Part shown: piece after piece, positions 45,501 through 56,037 of the stretch
Layout of the letters: the number at the start of each line of letters is the position of its first letter
Position numbering within the stretch: position 1 is the first letter of the stretch
NCBI GenBank assembly: GCA_020631735.1
Contig: CM036168.1
Location: 94,592,932-94,656,931, forward strand
Direction of reading: 5' to 3'
Length of the DNA: 64,000 nt
DNA from: Saccharum officinarum
Taxonomy: Eukaryota; Streptophyta; Magnoliopsida; Poales; Poaceae
Notes under the pieces: generated by a model
Told to the model about the DNA's origin: nothing
The model's input: only the letters and a program-made list of their open reading frames with translations
The model's database searches: none
Position numbers and translations under genes: made by a program

Positions 45501-48500
45501 CACTGCTCCTTCTATGCCTTGCATTACTTATAGTACCATATTGTGAATAAATAGCAGCTACAACGTGAAGGTGAAAATAAAACCAAGGCACGCAAAACAA
45601 CACAATTCACACGTGAGGGACAGACAATCCCTAAATCAAAATAATATAAAACAAAAATCTAAACATGTTTGTAAGAAATAATGGAAAAAAAGATCATGCA
45701 AAAAGGAAAAACATATAAGGTTACGTTGTTTATGAGGACAAAAGGTAAAAAAAAGTTATGTTTAGATGGACCTGCTAAATAAATTAATGCTACATCATAT
45801 AAGTCATAATTATTTTGCATCTAAAGATGCTTGTTTATTTATATTTGTTCATTTAATAAAGACATAATATCTCACATTGTTTGTACGTGCCTACAGTTGG
45901 GTAGTCAAATATGGAAAGGATAACTGCTGAAAACATATAAATAGTAAGCTCACTTCAAGATAAGTGCTCTCTTCTCCACATCCTCCGGTAGCACAACTAA
46001 GACTACGACGGGTCCTCTCCCATACAAGGATGGAGGTTCTCCACCCATACGAGGATGGATTGAATGAACTATGGATATAAGATAAGATAGGGGCAACACG
46101 AGCCGTTTAAAAAAGTGTCAAGTCAAACTGCAGCGCTAAGGCATCTAATGAACAAACGATTTAAACCTTGTTCTACACGACCCAATCAAATTGATCAAGC
46201 ACTTGCCATCTACCTTTATTGTATATCAAAAATTCAATTAACATTTCCATTGCATTTCAAATAGTTCTTAGAAACACGTGCGTGCCGCACGTGCATATTT
46301 GCTAGTGTTAGAAATAAGTCAGTTTTATCGAGTTGGAGCTTCCTCTTAGATGCAGCCTTGGGAGGACATAAACGAAATGACCTCATGACATAACAGAGCA
46401 GGGTTTGGGGACTTGACAGAGAGAGATACATACATTACCTGAAACTGTACAACAACAACAACAACATCAACAACAAAATAGCCTTTTGTCCCAAGCAAGT
46501 TGGGGTAGGCTAGAGATGAAACCCAAAAGAGACGAGAAACAGGGAGACACATAAAGGGTACAAGACAAAGAGAGGTCACGGTTCAGGCACGTTGATTGCC
46601 AATCTCCAAGCGCTCTTGTCCATAGCTAAATCCTTGGAGATATTCCACTCCTTAAGATCTCTCTTAACGGACTCATCCCAAGTTAGTTTAGGTCGACCTC
46701 TACCGCTCTTTACATTATCGGCCCGCTTTAGAACTCCACTACGCACCGGTGCCTCAGGAGGTCTCCGTTGGACATGTCCAAATCATCTCAACCGATGTTG
46801 AATCAATTTCTCCTCAATTGGTGCCACCCCAACCCTATCCCGAATATCGTCATTCCGGACTCTATCCCTCCTTGTGTGCCCACAACACCAACGCAACATA
46901 CACATTACCTGAAACTGTGCGAGGCGGAAATTTAGAGGTGGGTTTTTTTGCTTCAACTTTCTTGTCAGCCTCAACAATCTCAATAAATCCTCCATCTTCA
47001 TCCAGTATGGCATCCGTTTCAACAGCTTTACTATCAACAAATCTCAGCGAAGTCGCTAACACCTAGAACAGATATAATATTTAATCAGTTTTGCAGTCGG
47101 CTTCATTCGATCACTTAAAATAAGAATTATAAGAAATGCCATTACTACACAAACTTGTGAGAAGAGTAAGAGTAAAAATTACTCAGAGTTTTCTTATTGC
47201 AAAGGGTAAAAGAAAAGTCCAAATTGCCCCCACCCCCACACCCACCCAACCCCAAGCAAGGCCATGGGGTTCCAAATAACCCCATGAACTTATTCTAATT
47301 TAATTTAAGTAATCTTTTGTTCGATTTACTCCCCTGTTTGAGTTGGTCCAATTTACCCTTAATAAGATTTGTCACTCTTTTGTTTCTCCATGTACAAGCC
47401 AAGTTTTAAGTCAAAATTTTGTGATATGATAGCAAACATCAGAAATTATGTTAAAAATATATTATGAACTTTTCATCATTATTTTGAAAGGTTAGGACAT
47501 ACAATAACAAATTGAATCTAGATATCAAAATTGTACGAAAAAATGATTAAAGAATCTTATTGACCTATTTAAAACAACTTATGATGTCCGCTGTCATTTA
47601 GAAAAATTACTTAAAACTGAACTGGTACATGGAGAAAATAAAAAGACAAATCTTATTAAGGGGATTGGAACAATTCAAAAAGTTGAGTGAGTAAATCGAA
47701 CCAAGGCTAGTTTAGGGGGTTATACACAGGTCAAAGTTGGGGGACATTTTAGACCTTTTTCCCAAGACAAAACGGGTGCAAATACTAAATGTAGGGCGAA
47801 GTAGATTTGCACTGAACACATAAGGCATCTGGCTACCCCCACGATATTCACAAATAATGAAATAACAGAACAACGATAATAAATATCAGCAACAGCTACA
47901 TGCCTGAATGTTTGCTTCGCCATCAGCAAGCTTGAATGGTGGAGAATCACAAGTTAATTTCCCAGACACAGAGACAAGGTCATTTTCTTTCAAGTGAGAA
48001 GCGGCTACTTGTGCCAAGTCATCTTTGAAAACTATGGGAACCCTGAATATAAAACAACTGGGGCATGAGAATATTCAAATGGGCAAGAAAAATGGAAAAC
48101 AAATGACAACAGACATGTGAAAAAATAATATTAACGAAACTACTCCAGAAACAACAGAAGATACTTCTGGTGGTCCTTAGTACATCTTAGACTACAGATA
48201 CTTGTGGTGGAGGTGGACATTAGCAGATTTTAGAGTAGCATGCTCAAACAATGGTTATAGAATATGGATAACTAAATGCAAAGGAACATCAGACTTTTCA
48301 GCATAATATGAATAGCGATATGTGTCAATCAAACAAGTCCAAGTTTGGTTCACACTTATATACAGATAACAGGGCAACAATGAATTTAGTTAGTCATTTC
48401 GACGCCATGAAGAACAAAAACCTGAGAAATTTGGGAGCAATCCCAGTTCCAAAGTCACAGTATACTTGTCATAATATCCAAAGATTTAGACCCTCCTTCA

Positions 48501-48818
48501 AATTGCAACGGTTACAGTATCGTACAAAGTGACTACCAGGTGCGTATATATAATAGAGAAAAAGCAAGAAGCCCTCTCACCAGAACTTGGGTAAGTTGAA
48601 GCCGTGGTCGTGCACGAGCACGGAGACCGCGGAGAATCGGCCGTCGGGCAGTTGCTGCACGTGCACGGGCGCGCAGACGGTGCCGACGAGGTGCACGGCG
48701 TTAGCGACGCGCGGCTGGAACGGGATGGTCGGCGGCCGCGGCAGCTCGGCCGGGAGCTTCTCCGTCTGCCACGTGGCCTTCGCCTCCGAGTCAGCCGGCG
48801 CCGCATGGGAGCGATCAT
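42541..48818 (-). CDS. OSB: Organellar single-stranded DNA-binding protein (OSB family), 8 exons
   Basis: OSB proteins bind single-stranded DNA in mitochondria or plastids and limit illegitimate recombination of organelle genomes. Inferred exons: 48581-48818, 47904-48042, 46909-47062, 43664-43764, 43428-43575, 43279-43350, 42862-42923, 42541-42768 (stop TAA 42541-42543). Each junction keeps phase. Exons 1-3 encode the OB-fold SSB domain (VANAVHLVGTVCAPVHVQQL, VPIVFKDDLAQVAASHL, ANIQ/VLATSLRFVDSKAVETD). Exons 4-5 and 7-8 each encode a PDF motif (LWNDVISRPQDWIDNRPQ...YPDFKSK and LWRDLVDNPANWWDNRTDK...HPDFKNK). Total is about 380 residues, within the family range. Oddities: the best-placed ATG (48816-48818) is out of frame with the SSB domain, the exon 2 donor is GC, and introns 2 and 3 hold several transposons. 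No transit peptide can be read in the SSB frame, so the gene may be damaged at its 5' end or have an undetected first exon. The paralogue is not determined. Confidence 0.88.
43844..44246. mobile_element. MITE in OSB intron 3
   Basis: Ends AAAATGCATTGGAGGTCCTT and, complemented, AAAATACACTAGCGGTTCTT form imperfect inverted repeats of about 26 bp. It is about 400 bp, with phrases such as TTTAGGGGCCCAGATGTGC, and has no coding. Confidence 0.65.
44916..46305 (+). mobile_element. Non-autonomous Helitron in OSB intron 3
   Basis: The 5' end is TCCTACTATAAAAGAGCGAG and the 3' end is TTTGCTAG. The element lies between host A (44915) and T (46306), the standard Helitron target. Ten bases before CTAG there is a GC-rich palindrome (GTGCGTGCCGCAC within CACGTGCGTGCCGCACGTG), the expected 3' hairpin. 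It is 1,390 bp, has no Rep/helicase coding and leaves no target duplication. Confidence 0.8.
46432..46448. repeat. Target duplication (distal copy of splice donor)
   Basis: ACATTACCTGAAACTGT is an exact 17-bp copy of 46902-46918. On the gene strand it is the last 10 bases of exon 3 plus the donor GTAATGT. Confidence 0.92.
46449..46901 (-). mobile_element. 5'-truncated RTE-type LINE in OSB intron 3
   Basis: On the minus strand it encodes the C-terminus of a plant RTE-clade reverse transcriptase, with CGHTRRDRVRNDDIRDRVGV, IEEKLIQHRLRWFGHVQRRP and GRGRPKLTW, then a 3' end shared with the plant Au-type SINE (CCCAACTTGCTTGGGAC) and a (TTG)n tail at 46449. It has exact 17-bp target duplications (46432-46448, 46902-46918) and the same orientation as the gene. 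It is 453 bp and cannot be active. Confidence 0.9.
47204..47763. mobile_element. MITE in OSB intron 2
   Basis: Left end GGGTAAAAGAAAAGTCCAAA and the complemented right end GGGAAAAAGGTCTAAAATG are imperfect inverted repeats, followed inward by CCCCCA. It is about 560 bp and non-coding. Confidence 0.65.
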
Positions 48819-48829
48819 GGTGGCTGTAG

Positions 48830-48955
48830 AACCCTAAACCCTAGCGAGGGGAAGCAGGAGAGGAGAGAAATCCCAGGGTGGAAGCCAGGTGGTGAAACAA
48901 AGGACAAGAAGAAGACAGGTGCGGGTGGAGTGGTGGGCCGATATGGGCTTGGGCC
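48830..48955 (-). promoter_or_regulatory. Telo-box and TGGGCY promoter motifs of the OSB gene
   Basis: AACCCTAAACCCTA (48830-48843) contains a telo-box just upstream of the first ATG. TGGGCC, TGGGCT and TGGGCC lie at 48934-48939, 48944-48949 and 48950-48955. Telo-box plus site II (TGGGCY) is a known combination in promoters of plant nuclear genes for organelle and ribosome biogenesis, which fits an organelle DNA-binding protein. Confidence 0.65.
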
Positions 48956-49176
48956 GGACGACGGTGTCGGTGGGTCCGTAGTAGTGTGGCAGAGGCAAAC
49001 CATCCCAGGTGGTATTTCCAACCTCACATTTAGCCCACGCTGAGAAGAGGCCCAGTCGCCGCTCTGGGCCACTCTCAGCATCGACGCACCAGGCTGCTCG
49101 GCAACGGCAAGCCGCTGTACAGTCAACGACCGCTCATCCCTGACGGCACCACCGCGTCAGGTGCGTGTCCTTGTAT

Positions 49177-49441
49177 GGCCTTGTTTGGTTCCACCAAATT
49201 CACCCTAAATTTCAGTATGCAAAAAGAAGATTCCCCATCATATCAAAATATTGGCATATGCATGGAGTACTAAATATAGATGAAATCAAAAACTAATTAC
49301 ACAGTTTTGTTATACTTTACGAGACAAACATTTTGAGCCTAATTAATCAATGTTTAGACAATTATTACTAAATAAAAACAAAAGTGCTACAGTGTAGCAC
49401 AGTAAATCGGGAACACCCTATTTGGGAATCTAAACGAGGCC
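49177..49441 (+). mobile_element. hAT-type MITE (GGCCCTGTTTAG family)
   Basis: Left GGCCTTGTTTGGTTCC and complemented right GGCCTCGTTTAGATTCCC. It shares AAAAAGAAGATTCC, GCATGGAGTACTAAAT, GATGAAATCAAAAACTAATT and GTGCTACAGTG with 6399-6665. It lies upstream of the OSB promoter. Confidence 0.8.
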
Positions 49442-49743
49442 TATATTCCACCACCGCGTCGCTGGCTGGCTGCCCACTTGGGCACGCTGCCACTGTGGCG
49501 CTTGTGGTAGGAACGGCCAAGCACAGCGAGCGGAGCGGGTTCACTGCTGTGCGATTTGGACGTCGCCGATCCAAGGCGGCGGCGGCTTTTCGATGCCTGA
49601 ATTGAGTCGGAGCGCGTGGGCGTGGCACACGACAGGGCGGCCGTGCCTGCTAGCGACAAGCACCGGTGCACCACAACGCCCCCACGTCACGTACGCATGC
49701 CTATTTGTCCTTGTCCCGGCGCTGCCTGTCATCAGCGTGCAGC
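49442..49743. other. GC-rich intergenic segment
   Basis: Open frames on both strands but no recognisable protein or splice-supported exon. Confidence 0.35.
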
Positions 49744-49855
49744 CTGTTCGTTTCGCTGGTTTATTGTGCTGAAAGTACTGTTCGCTGGTTTGTTGTGAGA
49801 GAAAAACACTGCTGGATAACTGCTGATTGTGCTGATAAGTCCAAACGAACAGGGC
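49744..49855. mobile_element. Small MITE with CCTGTTCGTTT ends
   Basis: CCTGTTCGTTTCGCTGG at the left and AAACGAACAGGGC at the right are inverted. The interior repeats GTTCGCTGGTTT and GCTGATTGTGCTGATAAG. It is 112 bp, of a common grass type. Confidence 0.7.
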
Positions 49856-52098
49856 GGTGGTAAACGTGCGACGTCGCTGGGGGTTTGGTTTGCGTCCTCT
49901 CATCGGCAGCACGCAGCCGCCGGACACAGATCTCCTCCTCCGTTCTAGACACCCGAAATTTGACGCCTACAAGCCACCGCAGCGCCACGCAAAACTAGCG
50001 TATCTGCCTGACTTGGGCCGCAACCAAACAGCCCCACTGTCAATGCCAATGCAAACACGACAACGCCGGACAGTTGTTATTCTATTACGTAGTATACACT
50101 CACTACATATCAGCCGCTGTATTTCATCAGATTAACTCCTGCGAAAGAATTCCTGCATCAAGTTAAGAGATTTTTCGTCTCACACTTAGATTCGCGACCT
50201 TGGATTGGATGATAGACCAATAATGGGAATCTATCTCATCATGCATGATTGCAAGTGCGTTTCCTTCGAACACGTATGCACGCCGCCATTTTCGGTTAGT
50301 TGGAGCTCGCTCCAGTCGACCAACCAAACCATATGATATGCATGATTCAGCCGATCATTGAGGGAGGCTCTGCCCTATTATCCTAGCTAAACCAACCCAT
50401 GCACCATGCACGCTAGCTCCCTCCACCTCCAACAGCACCTCACATGGGGGGTGCTTGCCTTCATTTATCTAGCTACTCTACACTGAAATATAGAGCCCTT
50501 CTTTGCATCGTCCTCCACCGCGTCCTCTGCACGCAGTTCCCGACCCTGCTTTTTCTTTTTGAAAGATCAGACCCTGCTACTTTATATGCTCACATTCTCA
50601 TAGGACCATCCATGAAAAGTTTTGTTCTTTTATAAGCCCATCCATGAAAATAAAGCTGATCCATGTTCTCACCAGCCGTTGCTCCCTAGATAGCGAGACA
50701 TGTGTCTCCAGCATCCTGGTTATTCTTCGGAGAAATGGAGCGGCAATCATTTCACACACACTAACTAAAAACGGCCGGCAGGTTGGTTCAGCATAATCCT
50801 CCTAGCTTTTTTTCTCTCAAGGGAAAAAGAGAGAAGGAAAGGAAAGGTGTTCTGTTAGAATTGGACTGCCAATACAGGAACATATATAATTACTTTGGTT
50901 GACCAAACTAAATTATCATTAATCCACAACAACAATACCTATCCACTACAACTAGACTACTTTAGATAAGTTTTAAAATTTTGGATTAAATATTATTACA
51001 TATCAACACTAATAATTTAATTCTTTCATGGAGGTGATTCAACATTTTAAGTGTTGTAGTACGGGCTGAAACCACTATTTACACCATTGTACTAAGAGTA
51101 GTGACTGTAGTCTAAATGCTATCGTCTGATTTTTATAAAATACAAAAAAATATTTTAAGAAACGATACAATAAGCATTCGAGGTTTGCAATGTTAATAAG
51201 GGTGACGTTGAAAGCCAAAATACATAATGTCCCGTAAATGGATACAACAAGAGATGATATAACTTGAGCTTAGGCTTCAAATAAATACACATTGAAGACC
51301 CACAACAGTGCAAAGGATGAGAATAAATATGTTAATATTACTAACTAGAAACCTTCAATGAAGCCTCCACATTAAACTAGACAAGACGCATTAGAAAAAA
51401 GATAAATCTAACAAATTCTTATAATAGTTATAAAAATCTAGTCATTAATTCTATCAACTCTAATCACCAGGATAATAGTCATGATATATTATGTTTTTTA
51501 AAAAAAACTACTCTTGCCCTTATGAAAAAACAACTAACCCTCCTAAAATATACATCTAAACTACCTGTATTTGTCGTTATGAAAGATAATTTGAACTGAC
51601 ACCTGAATTTGCTTTTAGATCTGCCCACCATTGTGAAAGATAATGCAAAGTAACCCCTTTAATTTGCAGCCAAATTATCCATGTATCTCCATGAAATCTA
51701 CATCTAAATTACCAAGATAAGATATTATAGAAATGGGTTAAATAGCCATAAAGCGTACTCCATATGTTTCTAAATTACACAATCTAATCACCATTAAATC
51801 TACAAGTAAACACAAATGTCACTGAGATTTTTTTAATTATATTAAAACTCTATGTCAAGAAATTCTATAAGCGGTAACTTTAGGTCAGTCTATAAGATTT
51901 GAGTAAAAGGCTGTGACGCATCAACACATGGTGTTTAGTTGTACACGCTATATTTTTTATATAACGCTGGTAGATATATAATTCTTTGATAAAGTAAATT
52001 CAAGCTCTTAAGTTTCATGGTGCAGACCAAAACGACTATTTAACCTATTGTAGTAATAGTAACAAAGAATAGGGTCTGTGACCTACGTTCAATACAAA
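49856..52098. other. Intergenic, mostly AT-rich
   Basis: GC-rich to about 50130, then increasingly AT-rich. Segments near 50950-51120 and 51960-52080 look like diverged copies of one repeat (TTTCATGG...CTGAAACCACTATTTA versus TTTCATGG...CAGACCAAAACGACTATTTA). No gene is seen. Confidence 0.35.
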
Positions 52099-52341
52099 GG
52101 CCATGTTTAGTTGCCATGCAAACCCAAAATATTTCCTCTTCCACCCATCACATCGAATCTTTCGACGCATGCATGGAGCATTAAATGTAGATAAAAAAGA
52201 TAATTAATTGCATAGTTTGTCTGTAAATGTCAGGACGAATCTTTTGAGCCTAGTTAGTTTATGATTGGACAAATTTTACCAAATAACAACGAAAGATGTT
52301 ACAATAACTTTTTACCTACTTTTCGCGAAGTGAACACACCC
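52099..52341 (+). mobile_element. hAT-type MITE (GGCCCTGTTTAG family)
   Basis: Left GGCCATGTTTAGTTGCC, complemented right GGGTGTGTTCACTTCGCG. The interior is nearly colinear with 23346-23589. Confidence 0.78.
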
Positions 52342-52879
52342 AAATATGAAAAGGCAATTGATAAATTTTATATCATAATATCTAAATAGAGGTTATATAG
52401 TATCTAGATGTGGGTATTGTGTTAGGAAAGAAATACAAATACGGTAAAAATAATCAGTTTAAAATTACGGAGTAATTATTAGTTGCGTGCAATACTTATA
52501 CAGCTCGGTAAATATCTAAAACCGTGTGCTGATCGAAAACAAATCGAGGCTAATCGTGGCCAACTGGACATTACCATCATGTCGACCGTTGACGACGAGA
52601 AGGACGCGTAGGTTAGTGCAAGTGAGCCAGCAGACCACGAACGCGACCACCAGCACCAAGCCAGTCGATCGGTTTCAAGTTTCAACACGGTTTTGGGAAC
52701 GGTGGAGGAGGCCGTGTCCAAACCTCCAAAGCAAGCAGCCGCTGCGGTACGTGCTGCGCTGCCATGTCATCTGCCTCTTGCTGTGCGTAGCTGTCTGCGT
52801 GCTGTGCCCAGCGAGCTAGCAGGACAGGAGTGCGCCAGCACAGTCGTCGCAGGGCTGGCTAGCGCACGTCTCCTTCTAG
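52342..52879. other. Intergenic, no supported gene
   Basis: GC content rises after 52550. Short frames only. Confidence 0.35.
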
Positions 52880-53203
52880 ACGTGAAAAGTTTTTAAGTAA
52901 AAATATCAGTTCCATGTGATATTGGAAGACGTTTTCGATATTAATAAAATAACTAATTATATAGCTTGTTTAAAAACCGTAAGACTAATTTATTAAGTCT
53001 AATTAATCCATCGTTAGCACATTTGTTACTGTAGCACTTTAGTGTTAAATCACTAACTAATTAGGCTCAAAACGTTTATCTCGCGATTTGCAACCAAACT
53101 ATACAATTGGTTTTTTTTCACCTACATTTAATGTTTTATATATGTACCACAAGATTCATTACTGTAGTTTTTTGTGGATAGTTTTTGAATCTAAGCCAGG
53201 CCC
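52880..53203. mobile_element. Inverted (head-to-head) MITE relic
   Basis: The left half reads as a plus-strand relic of the hAT-type MITE family (TAATTAATCCATCG, TTGTTACTGTAGCAC) and the right half as a minus-strand copy ending, complemented, GGCCTGGCTTAGATTC. Together they can fold as a long imperfect hairpin centred near 53045. Confidence 0.6.
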
Positions 53204-53434
53204 AGTGAGCGGAGGATGAGACGATCGGGTCGTGCAGGGATCGGACCACCGGAGAGGATGAGAGACACCATTGGCGAGCACAGGAAGCTTCGCGGAAGGT
53301 GCATATGCATGTCGTCGATCGGTCTCTCACATGAGCTTGTACCGTTGCAGTTTAGTGCAAGCCAAACAAAACGGCATGCAACATCATATCTGCCTGTACC
53401 TGTACTACGCATACATATCATGTACTTTTAACGT

Positions 53435-53651
53435 TTTAAATTATAAGTTATTCGAAAGATCTCGGAGAGTCAAATGATCTTAAATTTAACCAAATTTATA
53501 TGATAAGAAAATAATATTTATGATACCAACCAAGTATCATTAGATTCTTTATTAATTATATTTTTATAGTATACCTATTTGATGTTATAAATATTTGTAG
53601 TTTTCTCTATAATTTTGACTCTCCAAAATTCGTGGAATGACTTGTAATTTA
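53435..53651. mobile_element. MITE with GGAGAGTCAAA inverted ends
   Basis: TTTAAATTATAAGTTATTCG...CGGAGAGTCAAA at the left matches the complement of TTTTGACTCTCCAAAATTCG...TAATTTA at the right. It is about 217 bp and AT-rich inside. Confidence 0.65.
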
Positions 53652-56037
53652 GAATGAAGAGAGTAGCACTCTAGTCTCTCCTAGTCCATCAATCGTTCGG
53701 CCATACGAGCCGCCGCCTAGGGCGTTCAGAAAAACACCGCCGCCACCCTTGTTCCTAGGGCCTCACCACCGCCATGCCTCCATCTATGATTCATCTCCTT
53801 CTTCCTCTCTGGTGCGTCTGCGGGAGGTAAGAAGAAGAGGCGACCCATCTATTTTTTCCACAGTTTTTAGTTTTAGTTTATTTAGGGTTCAGTCCAGATA
53901 AATTTTTGGCAAAATCGGATGATTTCTGTTCAGGATCGTATGTCCTGCGATGATTTCGGTGAACTGCGTCGACGAGATCACTGTTACAAGCATCAATTTC
54001 ATCGGCGGGTAGTCAATTTGTAGTCTTTATCTGTAAGGGAGGAGTCATCAATCTCATCCCCTTGTATACCCCCTGGCAAAAGGGCATAATATATTTGACG
54101 TACGTATATATACATGAGCTGTTTTAGGATGGTTGTGAAAGTACCATGTTACCTCTAGGTACTTTTATTTTTTATTTTCTTATCTAATTAATTGAGGAAG
54201 ATTATTTATAAAATATAATTTGCCTTATAGAGGGTATTTCGTAACACGGCGGCCTCTCTCGTGTTTTCTGTCGCACGCCGCCAGACCCCGAACTCGCGAT
54301 TTCTCCTCATCGTCATCGCCGTCGCTGCCTCCGCCGCTAGGCGCTCCTCCCTGGAGTAACAGATTCAGTGGATCGAACATCGTGTATCGGGATTCAGGGC
54401 GCCACATCTGCAGCCTGCGAGTAACGGAGGTCGGCCCCTCATCGTCTTGGCTCATGGCGGCCCTAGAGATGTCTTCACCCCAACAGCAAGGAGCTCGCGC
54501 CGTCAGGCCCCATCGACGTTGATTCATGGTGCTCCGCCGTGGGCGCCTGATCCCAGCAGCAAGCACAACAGGCTGAACATTCAGTTGTGTTCAAGGAAGA
54601 ACAAGTCAAAAAAAACATCTAGTTGATCTTTTACCAAGGACTAGTTGTGAAAATGCTGTGATTGAAGGAGTCCTGATTGATCAATGATCATAAAACGACC
54701 CCAGGAACCTGAACTCAGGCTTGTAGAGTATACGGCTGAAACTCTGCTACAGAGGAGAAGAACTGTCCTTGATAAAAAAACTAAGATTGCTCGAGTCCAG
54801 CAGCTGCATAAAGGTGCCTCCTTGCTGTAGATATTGATGGTCCAGACCGTACACCATCAAGCTAGGGCACATCCTTGCGGTGGTGGGTGGGGGCACCGGC
54901 ATCGGGGAGGAGGAAGCCAGCGAGCTACAACAGTTCCATTGGGCAGCGCTATTGGCAACGGCGAACACCAATGCCAGCCCACACATCTTGAGGATCCCGA
55001 GTTCCCCCACAGCTGCGGACGGAGGGACGGATGCGTGGCGGTGGTGGCGACCAGGTGCTCCCGACGGAGAGAAGAAAGAATGAGTGTCTGAGTGAGGCAG
55101 TGAGCACATTTCAGATTGAGAAGAAAGAACGTTCCCGGTGCTTCTAGTTTTGCCCTTCAATCAATAATTATACTGAAATTACGAATTATCCTTATAATAA
55201 AATAAATTTAGAAAAATATGAAACTGGTCCACCTATTTCGGTACTTGGTCCCACCTATTTTGGAATCGTCCCACTAATTTGGTATTTCCGAGTACTTTCA
55301 CATCAGTACCTCCTCTTTTTACACCGTCCAATCTTGTCCCGCGGATGGTTCATATTTTTTTCGACCATTATAAAATTTCTCATATACATACGTACATGTA
55401 TACGCCCATCAATATAGAGAGGGGGGGGGTCGTTTTCCAAAATGACCATGGCCTGTGTGTGTCCATTTGTCCCTGCCACTTTGGATGATTGGATCTCCAG
55501 CCGCACAATTGTTCGATAGAATTTGTTGCTTGCAATGTACGACCGGCAACGTGGAGGAGCGCAGTGCAACAGAAATGAGACAGTATGTATGATCGCTGAC
55601 AGCCAAAGATTGGACGTGCGAATTGCAAGAATCTCGATCGCTTATCACAAGGAGCATTCATCAATACCATGCCTAGCTTTATCACTAAATTCGTCATCCC
55701 CTGATTTATTAGTAATGTAACTGAAACTATGTAATATTGTAAACGTTATGTGTGGACATGTAGATACGAGAAGTTCTCTTTCATTTTCTAAAAGAAAAAA
55801 AGGAGTACCATCAATAATCATGCCCAGCTTTGACTACCGATCGATTGACGGCCATCAAGAATCTGATACGGACACAGAAAATGCTTGGAGGGAGCCAAGA
55901 AAGGATGCCTCCGCTAGATCCCCGGGAACGAGGGGGATTTAAGGATCCAATCAAATTTAAGGTTATAATATCGAGCCTGTTAGAGTTGATCTTTTGACTA
56001 CGACCCTCGTATTTATTTTAACGGAAATGCTGAGTCA
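53652..56037. other. Intergenic with GC-rich islands, no assigned gene
   Basis: GC-rich patches at 53690-53840, 54235-54560 and 54830-55080 have exon-like composition and a possible donor (GGGAGGTAAGAAG near 53821). Open frames such as 54747-55160 (minus) match no family I know. A G9 run is near 55421. A decayed gene or repeat is possible. Confidence 0.3.

Noticed and set aside
46310..46370. Possible extra OSB exon reading AASKRKLQLDKTDLF
   Set aside because: There is an acceptor-like AG but no donor, it abuts the Helitron end, and exon 3 joins exon 4 in phase without it.
54747..55160. 137-codon minus-strand frame
   Set aside because: No recognisable domain or splice support; it lies in a patchy GC-rich intergenic region.
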